Positions 8,541 through 16,927 of a stretch of 55,892 bases of DNA are shown here, piece after piece. A program made the position numbers and the translations under genes. The notes below the pieces were generated by a model. It saw nothing but the letters and a program-made list of their open reading frames with translations. It did not search any database and was not told where the DNA came from. Every line of letters starts with the position of its first letter. Position 1 is the stretch's first letter. This stretch comes from Glycomyces sp. L485 (lineage in GTDB: Bacteria > Actinomycetota > Actinomycetes > Mycobacteriales > Micromonosporaceae). The stretch is from assembly GCF_022548875.1 (NCBI RefSeq), contig NZ_JAKZEW010000031.1, positions 1 to 55,892 on the forward strand, written 5' to 3'.

Positions 8541-9625
8541 GGCATCTGCTCCAGAGAGTTGACCGCGTCGGCGACGCGGTCGATTTCGTCGGCGGTCAGC
8601 GAGGGATGCACGGGCAGCGAGAGGACTTCGGAGGCGGCGCGGTCGGTCTCGGGCAGGTCGGCCCCGGAGCCAGCGTAGGGGGCGAGGCGGTGGATCGGCG
8701 TCGGGTAATACACGGCGGTGCCGATCCCGGCGGCTCGCAGCCGTTCTTGGGCGCGGTCGCGGTCGGGGAGGCGGACCGTGTACTGGTGGTAGACGTGGTG
8801 GGCGCCAGGCGCGACCGGCGGGGTGGCGGCGGCGGTGATCGCCTTGTCGAGGCGGGCGGCGTTGGCGCGGCGCTGCTCGGTCCATTCGCCGAGGCGGGCG
8901 AGTTGGACGCGGCCGATGGCGGCGGCGACGTCGGTCATGCGCATGTTGGCGCCGACGATCTCGTTGGCGTAGCGCTGCTCCATGCCCTGGTTGCGCAGCA
9001 GCCGGAGGGTGCGGGCCAGCTGGGCGTCGTCGGTGGAGATCATGCCGCCTTCGAGGGAGTGCATGTTCTTGGTCGGGTAGAAGCTGAAGGCGCCGACCGC
9101 GCCGAAGGAACCGACGCGCCTGCCGTCGAGCTCGGCGCCGTGGGCTTGGCAGGCGTCCTCGACGATCGCGAGGGAGTGGCGCTCGGCGAGCGGCGCGAGC
9201 CGGTGCATGTCGGCGGGGTGGCCGTACAGGTGGACGGGCATGACCGCGGCGGTGCGCGGCCCGACGAGGGCGGCGACGGCGTCGGGGTCGAGGCAGAAGC
9301 TGCCGTGTTCGATGTCGGCGAAGACCGGTTCGGCGCCGACCAGGCGGACCGCGTTCGCCGAGGCCGCGAACGAGAACGAGGGGAGGATGACCTCGTCGCC
9401 CGGCCCGATGCCGAGCGCCAGGAGCGCGAGTTGGAGTGCGGAGGTGCCGGAGTTGACGGCCACGCAGTTCGCTGTGCGCGACACCTTGCAGAACTCGTCT
9501 TCGAAGGCGGCGACTTCGGGCCCCTGGACGACCCTGCCGCCGCGGAGCACTCGAACGGCCGCCTCGATCTCCGCCTCGCCGATGTGCGGCTTGGCGGGTG
9601 GAATGAGTTCCCGCTGTTCGCCCAC
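8537..9625 (-). CDS. DegT/DnrJ/EryC1/StrS sugar aminotransferase (WbpE-like)
   Basis: This PLP-dependent enzyme transfers an amino group to a keto-sugar nucleotide. The 362-residue protein has the family landmarks: VNSGTSALQLALLALGIGPG, EVILPSFSFAASANAV, EDACQAHGAELDGRRVG, and SFYPTKNMHSLEGG with the PLP-binding Lys (TKN). The GTG at 9625 is preceded by GGGGGAC at good distance. The longer open frame upstream to 9994 is Arg-rich and overlaps the next gene, so I exclude it. It is the promoter-proximal gene of the leftward operon. With the C3 oxidase downstream it would make a 3-amino sugar. Confidence 0.88.
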   Translation of the reverse strand: MGEQRELIPPAKPHIGEAEIEAAVRVLRGGRVVQGPEVAAFEDEFCKVSRTANCVAVNSGTSALQLALLALGIGPGDEVILPSFSFAASANAVRLVGAEPVFADIEHGSFCLDPDAVAALVGPRTAAVMPVHLYGHPADMHRLAPLAERHSLAIVEDACQAHGAELDGRRVGSFGAVGAFSFYPTKNMHSLEGGMISTDDAQLARTLRLLRNQGMEQRYANEIVGANMRMTDVAAAIGRVQLARLGEWTEQRRANAARLDKAITAAATPPVAPGAHHVYHQYTVRLPDRDRAQERLRAAGIGTAVYYPTPIHRLAPYAGSGADLPETDRAASEVLSLPVHPSLTADEIDRVADAVNSLEQMP

Positions 9626-9771
9626 CGTCCGTCCCCCGAATCGGTCGTGTTTCCGCTGCAATGCGTCCTTGCCGCTATGGAAGCGAGCATAAGTTAATTT
9701 TCGGATAACACGGGCGGAAGCGACAATGATGCGAGGGCGAATCGATGAGGAGGTCGTGATGGGAGCCGGGT
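9626..9771 (-). promoter_or_regulatory. Probable promoter region of the leftward polysaccharide operon
   Basis: This 146-bp gap precedes the aminotransferase. It contains an AT-rich patch at about 9688-9710 (around AAAATTAACTTATG on the minus strand), unusual in this GC-rich window. I cannot assign confident -35/-10 boxes. Confidence 0.35.
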
Positions 9772-10572
9772 TCAGGCTTGGATGTCCGAGTCGAGCGAGT
9801 CGCGGGCGAACTTCAGCGACTCGGCGAGGTCGGCTGCGCGGCGGGTCCGGTTGCCGGACTTGCGGGTCGAGACCTCTACCGTGATCGAGCCGTCCCAGCC
9901 GGAGGCGGCGAGCTTGCCGAGCAGTTCGGCGCAAGGCTGCGTGCCCCGTCCGGGGACCATGTGGGCGTCGCTGCCCGGGGCGGTGCCGTCGCACAGGTGG
10001 ATGTGCCGCAGCCCGTCCCCCATCCGCTCGGCCATCGCGAGGGCGTCGGCGCCCGAGGCGGCGCAGTGCGACAGGTCGAGTGTGTAGGCGTCGTAGCCGT
10101 GCCTGGTCGGGTCCCAGTGCGGGCTGTACGGGACGAGCTTCCGATTGCCGAGCTTGAGCGGGAACATGTTCTCGACGGCGATCGTGATGTCCGGATAGCG
10201 GGCCTTGAGGCTCTCGAGCACCGAGGAGAACTTGCGGGCGTAGTCGCGCTGCCAGGAGAACGGCGGGTGGATGACCACCGTGGGCGAGCCGAGGTACTCC
10301 GCTGCCTGCACGGAGCGGCGCAACCGCGTCCAGGGATCGGAACTCCAGACCCGTTGTGTCACCAGCAGGCAGGGAGCGTGGATGGCGCCGATCTTGACAC
10401 CGTAGTGGCGCGAGAGGCCTGCGGCGGCCGACGGGTCTTGGGATATCCGGTCGGTGAACACCATGAGCTCGACGCCGTCGTAGCCGAGCTCGGCGGCAAG
10501 CTCGAAGCCCACCGCGGTGGGCTCCGGATAGACGGACGTAGTCGACAGCAGGACCGGGACGGACTGGGTCAC
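9772..10572 (-). CDS. Sugar phosphate isomerase/epimerase-like TIM barrel (AP endonuclease 2 family)
   Basis: The 266-residue protein fits the xylose-isomerase-like TIM-barrel family: ELAAELGYDGVELMVF, IGAIHAPCLL, VVIHPPFSWQ, IAVENMFP, YTLDLSHCAASGADAL, HIHLCDGTAP, HMVPGRGTQPC and SITVEVS. The His, Glu and Asp residues at strand ends are the usual divalent-metal ligands. The GTG at 10572 follows an AAGGG; the frame upstream is shadow of the divergent gene. The family includes inosose, tagatose and hydroxypyruvate isomerases, so the substrate cannot be named. The gap to the next operon (146 bp) suggests separate transcription. Confidence 0.75.
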   Translation of the reverse strand: MTQSVPVLLSTTSVYPEPTAVGFELAAELGYDGVELMVFTDRISQDPSAAAGLSRHYGVKIGAIHAPCLLVTQRVWSSDPWTRLRRSVQAAEYLGSPTVVIHPPFSWQRDYARKFSSVLESLKARYPDITIAVENMFPLKLGNRKLVPYSPHWDPTRHGYDAYTLDLSHCAASGADALAMAERMGDGLRHIHLCDGTAPGSDAHMVPGRGTQPCAELLGKLAASGWDGSITVEVSTRKSGNRTRRAADLAESLKFARDSLDSDIQA

Positions 10573-10668
10573 ACCCTTCAGGGTACGCCGGGCCGATTTC
10601 ACGGCTCGCGCGCTTCGCCGGCGGTGCGCGTCCCGAGCCGCTCGCGCAGTCGCGGGTACGGTGGATTG

Positions 10669-11478
10669 ATGACCGACGAGGTGGCGCCGAACTTCGACCG
10701 CGAATGGGTGGAGTTCTTCGATCCAGACGACCCTGAGACGCTGGTCCGGGCGGACCTGACGTGGCTGCTGTCGCGCTGGGGCTGCATCTTCGGAAAGGCG
10801 CCCGAGGCGGGCGGCTGCCCCGGCATCGACCACGACCGGCCCGCGGACGGGTGCTGCCTGCACGGCGCCTTCTACACCGACGCGGCGGACGTTCGGCGCA
10901 CGCGCCAGGCCGCGGCGAAGCTCACGCCCGAGACGTGGCAGTTGCACCGGCGGTGGAAGGACACGATCGTCGACGACACGCTCGAGAACGAGGAGGGCGT
11001 CGAGGAGCCGGCGAAGAAGACCGCCGTGGTGGACGGGGCATGCGTGTTCCACAACCGCGACGGCTTCCCGACCGGGAGCGGCTGCGCGCTGCACCAGCAG
11101 GCGATGCGCGACGGGGTCCACCCGATGGCGTACAAGCCCGAGGTGTGCTGGCAGTTGCCGGTGAAGCGGGACTTCAAGACCGAGCACCGGGCCGACGGGA
11201 CCGCGGTAGAGGTGACACTCATCACCGAGTTCGACCGGGCGTCGTGGGGACCGGGCGGGCATGACTTCGACTGGTGGTGCACGGGTTCACCGCTGGCGCA
11301 CACGGCCGCCGAACCGGTGTACGCCTCCTACGAGACCGAGCTGACCGAGCTGCTGGGGAAGGCGGCGTACGACCGGCTGCGCGAGCTGTGCGCTGAGCGT
11401 GAGAAGCGCGGCCAGATCGCCCCCCACCCGGCGAGCGCGAGGACGCAGGAACACCTGGACGCTCCGCGTCGGCGCTGA
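10669..11478 (+). CDS. Cys-rich conserved protein of unknown function
   Basis: The 269-residue product has a regular set of cysteines: Cys39, Cys50, adjacent Cys62-Cys63 (GCCLHGAF), then ACVFHNR, GSGCALHQQA, KPEVCWQLP and DWWCTGSP. Many are next to His, Trp or Gly, which suggests a zinc or Fe-S cluster, broadly like the YkgJ and DUF3109 groups. There is no signal peptide or membrane segment. The ATG at 10669 is about 95 bp from the divergent isomerase-like gene. The family is widespread in actinomycetes as far as I recall. No biochemical function is proposed. Confidence 0.75.
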   Translation: MTDEVAPNFDREWVEFFDPDDPETLVRADLTWLLSRWGCIFGKAPEAGGCPGIDHDRPADGCCLHGAFYTDAADVRRTRQAAAKLTPETWQLHRRWKDTIVDDTLENEEGVEEPAKKTAVVDGACVFHNRDGFPTGSGCALHQQAMRDGVHPMAYKPEVCWQLPVKRDFKTEHRADGTAVEVTLITEFDRASWGPGGHDFDWWCTGSPLAHTAAEPVYASYETELTELLGKAAYDRLRELCAEREKRGQIAPHPASARTQEHLDAPRRR

Positions 11479-11651
11479 GACCGGCCCGAATCGCGACTGC
11501 GCGCACGTAGCGAACACGAGATATCACGTGGTAATGTGACGCAACTCATTCCACACGGAGCGATTCCGTCGCCCGTGCGGATGGCCCCACCCGCCCGACC
11601 CAGCCACCCGGCCGATCGTTCCGATGCACCTCGGCACGTCCCCAGCAGCGC

Positions 11652-13448
11652 GTGACCGAGGCCCCGCTCCGACTAGTCGCACCCAGCCCGCTCGCCGGCC
11701 GTCGGCCGCGGGGCACGGATCGGCGCCCGGTGGACCCCGAACCGAGAGTCAGACCGATGCTCAGAGAACTCCTGCGGCGTGCGCGCCCGCGAAAGGTCTT
11801 GCCCGACGCGCTCCCGGTGCTGTGCCATGCCCTGCTCCTGTACGGCCCTGCGCCCGCGTGGCGGGCCGCGGGCCTGGCCCTCGTCGCTGCCACGCTGGCA
11901 CTCCTCCTGTTCGACCCGAAGTCCGGACAGCCAGGGCGTCACGCGGTGGGGAGGGCGCTGCTCGCGCTCACTCCCTTCACCGCTGCCTTGGCCGCGGGTA
12001 TCGAGGTGAGCGCGGCCTGGGGGCTCGCGGCGCTCGGCGCGGCCGGTCTGGTCGCGATCGAGCGACCGCTCGGCAGGTTCGTCTCGGCGAGCGGCGTGGC
12101 CGCGGCGAACCTCCGATCGAACATGTCCGTAGGCGACTCGACGACGCGCCGGACCCTCTTGATCCGCCTGTCGACGGTCGCGGTCCTGGCGGTGCAGGTG
12201 CCGATCGCGGTTCCAGGTGCGGCCTCGGCGGTGCCGTACGCGGTGGTCCTGGCGGCGCTGCCGGCGGCGGCACTCGCGACGGCGAGGGCCTGCGGGCTCT
12301 CCCGTCTCGTCCTGCCCTCCTCGGAGGACATCGCCTGGACGGCCGCGAACGCCCTGGACCGGCTGGACCCGGCGTTCATGGTCTACTTCGCCGGGCCTCC
12401 CGGCGGCGCCTACCAGTTGGCGACATGGCTGCCCTACCTCGAAGCCGTCGACGGCGGGTTCTTCATCATGACCAGGGAACCGCACCACCTCGCCGAACTG
12501 GCGGGCGCCACCGGTCGCCCGGTCGTGTACGTGGAGGACCAACGACGGATCGACGCGATCATCCCGGAGTCGGTGAGCACGGTCTTCTACGTCAACAACG
12601 ACATGAAGAACACCAACATGGTCCGCAACGCCGACTTGCTGCACATTCAGCTGCTCCACGGCGACTCGGACAAGCCCTCCGGCGCCGACCCGGCAGCGGC
12701 CATGTACGACCGGATCTTCGTCGCCGGACAAGCCGGCGTCGACCGCTACGCGGACCGGGGCGTCGGCCTCCGGTCGGACCGGTTCGACGTCGTCGGACGC
12801 CCCCAGGTGTCGGGGCTCGACATTCCCCGGACCGAGATCAGCGACGTCAAGGTTCCGACGGTGCTGTACGCGCCGACGTGGACCGGCATCTACGTGGACG
12901 CGGACCACTGCTCGCTGCCGCTGGGGCCACAGCTGGTGCGGACACTGCTGGACCGCGGCGCGACCGTCCTCTTCCGCCCGCATCCTCGCACCGATCGCGA
13001 CGACCGGGCGCGGCGAGCGCGCATCGAAGTCGAACGACTGCTGCGCGCCGACGCGGCGACGACCGGGCGCGCTCACGTCTGGGGCGCGAAGGCCCGGGAG
13101 GAGATGACCCTGTACGACTGCTTCGACGCCGCCGACGCCCTCGTGTGCGATGTCAGCTCGGTCGCGACGGACTGGCTCTACACCGAGAAGCCGTTCGCGG
13201 TCGTCGACGCCCGAAACGAGGGCCCGGACTTCCCGGAGACGTTCGGGCTCGCGCGGGTGTCCTACCGGATCGACAGCACCGGGGCGAACCTCGATCCCGT
13301 GCTCGACGAGCTGCTCAAGACCGATCCTCTGCGATTCGAACGGGCCAGGGCGAAGGTGTACCACCTCGGCGACTTCCCAGCCGAGAACTACGAGCGGGCC
13401 TTCGTCGACGTGGCGCAGAAGTACATCGACGTCGGCGTCCTCGACTGA
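11652..13448 (+). CDS. Membrane-anchored CDP-glycerol/CDP-ribitol phosphotransferase (TagF/TarL-like)
   Basis: The 598-residue protein has several predicted membrane segments in the first ~220 residues (for example ALPVLCHALLLYG, AAGLALVAATLALLLF, VVLAALPAAALATA). A C-terminal domain of the teichoic acid polymerase family follows. Landmarks are VFYVNNDMKNTNM, HGDSDKPSG, VVGRPQ, VLYAPTWTG, FRPHPRTD and DVSSVATDWL. Such enzymes polymerise polyol phosphate from CDP-polyol. The GTG at 11652 gives the longest product; an ATG at 11757 (563 residues, MLRELLRRARPRK) may be the true start. It is convergent with a paralogue across a strong terminator. Confidence 0.82.
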   Translation: MTEAPLRLVAPSPLAGRRPRGTDRRPVDPEPRVRPMLRELLRRARPRKVLPDALPVLCHALLLYGPAPAWRAAGLALVAATLALLLFDPKSGQPGRHAVGRALLALTPFTAALAAGIEVSAAWGLAALGAAGLVAIERPLGRFVSASGVAAANLRSNMSVGDSTTRRTLLIRLSTVAVLAVQVPIAVPGAASAVPYAVVLAALPAAALATARACGLSRLVLPSSEDIAWTAANALDRLDPAFMVYFAGPPGGAYQLATWLPYLEAVDGGFFIMTREPHHLAELAGATGRPVVYVEDQRRIDAIIPESVSTVFYVNNDMKNTNMVRNADLLHIQLLHGDSDKPSGADPAAAMYDRIFVAGQAGVDRYADRGVGLRSDRFDVVGRPQVSGLDIPRTEISDVKVPTVLYAPTWTGIYVDADHCSLPLGPQLVRTLLDRGATVLFRPHPRTDRDDRARRARIEVERLLRADAATTGRAHVWGAKAREEMTLYDCFDAADALVCDVSSVATDWLYTEKPFAVVDARNEGPDFPETFGLARVSYRIDSTGANLDPVLDELLKTDPLRFERARAKVYHLGDFPAENYERAFVDVAQKYIDVGVLD

Positions 13449-13466
13449 ACGGCGCCCCGGAGGTGA

Positions 13467-13499
13467 GAGGGGCCCTGCCGCGGTGCGGCAGGGCCCCTC
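13467..13499. terminator. Bidirectional terminator hairpin
   Basis: A perfect 15-bp stem (GAGGGGCCCTGCCGC with its complement) closes on a 3-base loop GGT. It lies between the stops of two convergent polymerase genes (13448 and 13515). It lacks a clear T-run, as is common in high-GC actinomycetes. Confidence 0.85.
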
Positions 13500-13514
13500 C
13501 CGGGTTCGATACGG

Positions 13515-15230
13515 CTAGCCGGCGAGCGCCGACAGGGCCGACTCCCCCGTGGCCTCCTTGTGGACGGGATTCGCGTAGGTCGCCTTGACCTGGTCGACGA
13601 AAACACCGACGAGGTCTTCGGGGGCGATGTCGCCTAGGTAGTACTCGCGGATCTCGGCGCGGACCGAGGCCTTGGAGTCGGTCAGGAGCAACTCGTCGAG
13701 GACCTGTTCGATGTTGTGCGCCTCGGGTTCGAGCAGATAGGCGGCCTTCGCCAGCGGGAACTCCCCGAGGTAGGCGTCGCCGAAGCCCTTCGGGTCGGTC
13801 ATCGCGAACGGCCGCCCGCAGTACAGCCAGTCTGAGGCGGTGCCGCTGATGTCGGAGACGGCGACGTCGGCGGCGTTGATGCAGTCGCTCAAGGTCACCT
13901 CGGACTCGGCCTGGTCGCCCCACAGGTGCGCACGCCCGGTCTCGGCCGCATCGGCCGCGATCATCGCTTTGATCTCCTCGGCGAGGGCGAGGTAGGCGGC
14001 GTTCGTGCGCGTGTAGGGATGGGTGCGGAAGATGACCGTCACGTCGCGCCGCAGGAGCGCTTCGACGATCCGCTTGCCCTGCTTGAGGGAGGAGTAGTTG
14101 ACGTCTTCGGTCAGACCGGTCCACGTCGGCGTGTAGAGCACGACCTGGCGGTCGGTCTCCAGCTTCTCCCGTTGCCCCACGCGGATGTCGTGGAGCTGCG
14201 GGCGGCCGACCTTCTTGAACTTGTAGTTCGGGATGTCGACGCCGTGGCGGTGGTAGCGGTCGACTCCGGCCTGCCCGGCGACGAACACGCGGTCGTACAT
14301 GAGCGAGACCGGGCTGCGGCTGATGGCCTTGTCCGAGTCGCCGTGCATGAGCTGCACGTGAATATACTTGTCCAGCTTGATGAGTTGGGCGTTCTTGACC
14401 GCGTGGTTGACGTAGAAGACCGAGCGGACGCTCTCGGGCAACAGCTTGTCGAGCACCGACTGCGCCGGGACGACCACGATCGGCGTCTCGGTGCGAGCGG
14501 CGATGCCGGCCACCAGGTAGCGGTCACGGACGATGATCATGTACGGGTCGCCGACCTGCTCGAAGTACGGCAGCCACATCGCGAGCTGGTACTCCGATTC
14601 GCGTGAGCCGGCGAAGTGGATGACGAACTGCGGCTCCAGCCGCTCGATCGCAGCCATGACCTGTGAGTCGACCGGGTGGGATTCACGGCGGCGGCGCATG
14701 TATCCCTCGGCCATCGCCGCCGTGGTCCAGCCGAACACGGCGACCGCGGCGATGAGGAGGACGATGTCGGTCGCGGCCCGGACCGGCGCGTCGGGGACGG
14801 CGGCGGCCAGGACGTATGCGATGGCCAGGCAGTTCGCGAGCATCGCAATGACCGGGGGCAGCTCCCAGCGGCGGCGACGGGAGCGTTCGACGTCGAGGTT
14901 CACGGTCTCGAGATAGCCGATGCGGAGCGCCTTGGCGACGACGTCCGCGTAGGCGCAGAAGAGGGTGAGGGCGACGCCCGCCGCGAGCAGCCCGAGCCGC
15001 TCGGTGCCGCCGGAGTACCAGACCTCGATGAGGACGGCGAGTGCGGCCAGGGTGCGGGCGATGCGCATGGAGGAGACGGCCTTGCGGCTGCGCCAGGCGT
15101 TGATGCCGAAGACGGCGAACGCGAGCGCGAGTGTGAGCAGGGGTATCCCGCGCAGCGCCACCGCGGCGATGACCGCGGCGACCGCCAGCAGGTTGAGCCT
15201 GATCGACCAGGAAGTGAGCAGTTTCTTCAT
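13515..15230 (-). CDS. Membrane-anchored CDP-glycerol/CDP-ribitol phosphotransferase (TagF/TarL-like), paralogue
   Basis: The 571-residue protein has the same architecture as its convergent neighbour. About 190 residues of hydrophobic helices come first (LNLLAVAAVIAAVAL, LLTLALAFAVFGI, ATDIVLLIAAVAVFGW). The polymerase domain follows with VFYVNHAVKNAQL, HGDSDKAIS, VFVAGQAGVDRY, VGRPQLHD, LYTPTWTG, FRTHPYT and DISGTASDWLY. HGDSDK and FRTHP correspond to conserved active-site blocks of TagF. Two such enzymes may act as primase and polymerase, or on two different CDP-polyols. The ATG at 15230 fits a membrane protein start (MKKLLTSWSIRLNLL). Confidence 0.82.
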   Translation of the reverse strand: MKKLLTSWSIRLNLLAVAAVIAAVALRGIPLLTLALAFAVFGINAWRSRKAVSSMRIARTLAALAVLIEVWYSGGTERLGLLAAGVALTLFCAYADVVAKALRIGYLETVNLDVERSRRRRWELPPVIAMLANCLAIAYVLAAAVPDAPVRAATDIVLLIAAVAVFGWTTAAMAEGYMRRRRESHPVDSQVMAAIERLEPQFVIHFAGSRESEYQLAMWLPYFEQVGDPYMIIVRDRYLVAGIAARTETPIVVVPAQSVLDKLLPESVRSVFYVNHAVKNAQLIKLDKYIHVQLMHGDSDKAISRSPVSLMYDRVFVAGQAGVDRYHRHGVDIPNYKFKKVGRPQLHDIRVGQREKLETDRQVVLYTPTWTGLTEDVNYSSLKQGKRIVEALLRRDVTVIFRTHPYTRTNAAYLALAEEIKAMIAADAAETGRAHLWGDQAESEVTLSDCINAADVAVSDISGTASDWLYCGRPFAMTDPKGFGDAYLGEFPLAKAAYLLEPEAHNIEQVLDELLLTDSKASVRAEIREYYLGDIAPEDLVGVFVDQVKATYANPVHKEATGESALSALAG

Positions 15231-15304
15231 CGAAGTGGTGCGAGCCCTACGTTAGGTGGTGCTACCTGTGATTGTGCGCCGACGTCGGCTGCTTGCCGCG
15301 TCGC

Positions 15305-16000
15305 TTACTTGAAATGCTGGTTGACGCTGTTGAGGTCCTCGGCGAAGTCGACCTCGATGACGTTGTGCTGCGAGATGTCGACCGCCTCGAACTTGAGGCC
15401 GTCCTTCTCGATGGCGGCCTCGATGCCGCCCTCGAAGTACTCCTGGTCGTCGACCTCGGCGAGCCGCTTGGCGACGATGGCTCGATCGTCGGCGGAGACG
15501 AAGTTGATGCCGACGGCCTCGCCGAGGGCTCCGTCGGAGACCTTCTTGGAGAGCTTGTTGATGTAGCCGTCCGCGCCGAGGGTGTACTTGACCTCTTCGT
15601 CGGAGACCTTGGCGGTGTTGACGGAGATGAAGGAGCGGTCCATGGCGATGTGCGGCAGCAGCACGTCGAGCACCTGCGGGTCGAAGACGACGTCGCCGTT
15701 GAGCCACAGCACGCCGCCGGGGCCGAGGATGTTGAAGGCCTTGAGGAGGCTCTTGGAGGTGTTGGTGTCGCCGTAGGCCTGGTTGTAGATGAAGCCGACG
15801 TCGGGCACCTCCTCCATGATCATCTCCTTCTTGAAGCCGACGACGAGGTGGATGGAGTGGCGACTGAATCGCGAGGTGAGCAGGCGCAGCGAGCGTCCCA
15901 GGATCGTCTCGCCCGTGTTGAGGGGGGTCAGCGGCTTCGGGTGCGGCTTGCCGAGCCGCGAGCCGACGCCGGCCGCCAGGATCACGATGTTCGTGGACAT
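15305..16000 (-). CDS. Sugar/polyol-phosphate nucleotidyltransferase
   Basis: The protein (231 residues) is a small NTP transferase. It opens with NIVILAAGVGSRLG, a variant of the GxGxRxG nucleotide loop, followed by the lysine block KPHPKPLTPL. LWLNGDVVFDP carries the metal-binding Asp, and EYFEGGIEAAI resembles the C-terminal acceptor region of LicC-type phosphocholine cytidylyltransferases. The ATG at 16000 has GAGGTG upstream; a GTG three codons earlier overlaps that site and is less likely. It may activate a polyol phosphate, phosphocholine or sugar phosphate for the neighbouring polymerases. Base specificity is not readable. It is divergent from the IspD/TarI-like gene. Confidence 0.78.
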   Translation of the reverse strand: MSTNIVILAAGVGSRLGKPHPKPLTPLNTGETILGRSLRLLTSRFSRHSIHLVVGFKKEMIMEEVPDVGFIYNQAYGDTNTSKSLLKAFNILGPGGVLWLNGDVVFDPQVLDVLLPHIAMDRSFISVNTAKVSDEEVKYTLGADGYINKLSKKVSDGALGEAVGINFVSADDRAIVAKRLAEVDDQEYFEGGIEAAIEKDGLKFEAVDISQHNVIEVDFAEDLNSVNQHFK

Positions 16001-16165
16001 TGGTGCCACCTCGATTGGTTAGGGTGCAAGATCAGTGCAGTTTACCTAGTTGAACAGGCAATTGAGCAGAGACCAACGACCGGCGGCAGCGGCGGTCACA
16101 CCCGCGTTCGGCGGTATTCTTCCGCTCAGGTCGCACCCGTCCGCCCAGTTCCCAGGAGTGCCGTC

Positions 16166-16918
16166 GTGCCAGGAAGCGAAACCGCCGCACCGTACGCTGC
16201 CGTCTGGCCGACCGTGGCGGTGGTCCTGGCCGGAGGCACCGGCGCCCGGATGGGCGCGCCGGTCCCGAAGCAGCTGCTCGACGTGGGCGGCAAGCCGGTG
16301 ATCCGCCACACACTGGAGGCGTTCGAGGCCGCACCGGAGGTCGACGAGATCCTCGTGGTGATGGCCGACGGCTACGCCGACCGGGTCCGCGCCATCGCCG
16401 ACGACGCGCGCGTCGCGAAGCTGGCCGGCGTCGTCACCGGAGGCTCCACCAGGAGCGATTCGTCGATGGCGGCCGTGGCCTGGGCGAGTTCCCGGTTCGG
16501 TCCGGGCGCGGAGTGCAAGCTGCTGCTGCACGACGCTGCCCGGATGCTCGTCTCGGGACGGATCATCGCCGAGGTGGCGTCCGCGCTCGACCACTGCAGC
16601 GCGGTCGGTGTGGCGGTGGCCTCCTCGGACACGGTGATCGAGGTCGAGACCTCCGGCGGGGAGGCGTTCATCGCCTCGGTGCCCGACAGGGCTCGGCTGC
16701 GCCGGATGCAGACCCCGCAGGGCTTTCACCTGTCGGCGATCCGGGCCGCCTACGCGGCGGCCGAGGCCGATCCCGATTTCAGGGCGACCGACGACTGCTC
16801 GGTGGTGCTGCGGTTCCTGCCGCATGTGAGGGTGCGGATCGTCGAAGGCGAGGAGCGGAACCTGAAGGTTACCGAGCCGATCGACCTGGTCGTGGCCGAA
16901 GCGCTGCTCAAGCGATGA
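16166..16918 (+). CDS. IspD/TarI-family cytidylyltransferase
   Basis: The 250-residue protein belongs to the family that makes CDP-methylerythritol (IspD) or CDP-ribitol (TarI). It has AGGTGARMGAPVPKQ, GGKPVIRHTLEAF, LLHDAARMLVS, RRMQTPQGFHLSAI and ATDDCSVV. The GTG at 16166 is set by AGGAG seven bases upstream, and the longer open frame to the left is shadow. IspD in actinomycetes is usually next to ispF and carD-type genes. Here it sits among CDP-polyol polymerases and a TarS-like transferase, so CDP-ribitol synthesis is the favoured role. It ends 9 bp from a convergent GT4 gene. Confidence 0.82.
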   Translation: MPGSETAAPYAAVWPTVAVVLAGGTGARMGAPVPKQLLDVGGKPVIRHTLEAFEAAPEVDEILVVMADGYADRVRAIADDARVAKLAGVVTGGSTRSDSSMAAVAWASSRFGPGAECKLLLHDAARMLVSGRIIAEVASALDHCSAVGVAVASSDTVIEVETSGGEAFIASVPDRARLRRMQTPQGFHLSAIRAAYAAAEADPDFRATDDCSVVLRFLPHVRVRIVEGEERNLKVTEPIDLVVAEALLKR

Positions 16919-16927
16919 CCGGTGCCG

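Noticed and set aside
8541-8885. N-terminal extension of the Gfo/Idh/MocA open frame
   Set aside because: It lies inside the aminotransferase gene and reads as low-complexity Arg/Pro sequence. The GTG at 8540 fits the GTGA overlap.
9626-9994. N-terminal extension of the aminotransferase open frame
   Set aside because: It runs into the isomerase-like gene and lacks the family's N-terminal pattern; the GTG at 9625 has a good ribosome binding site.
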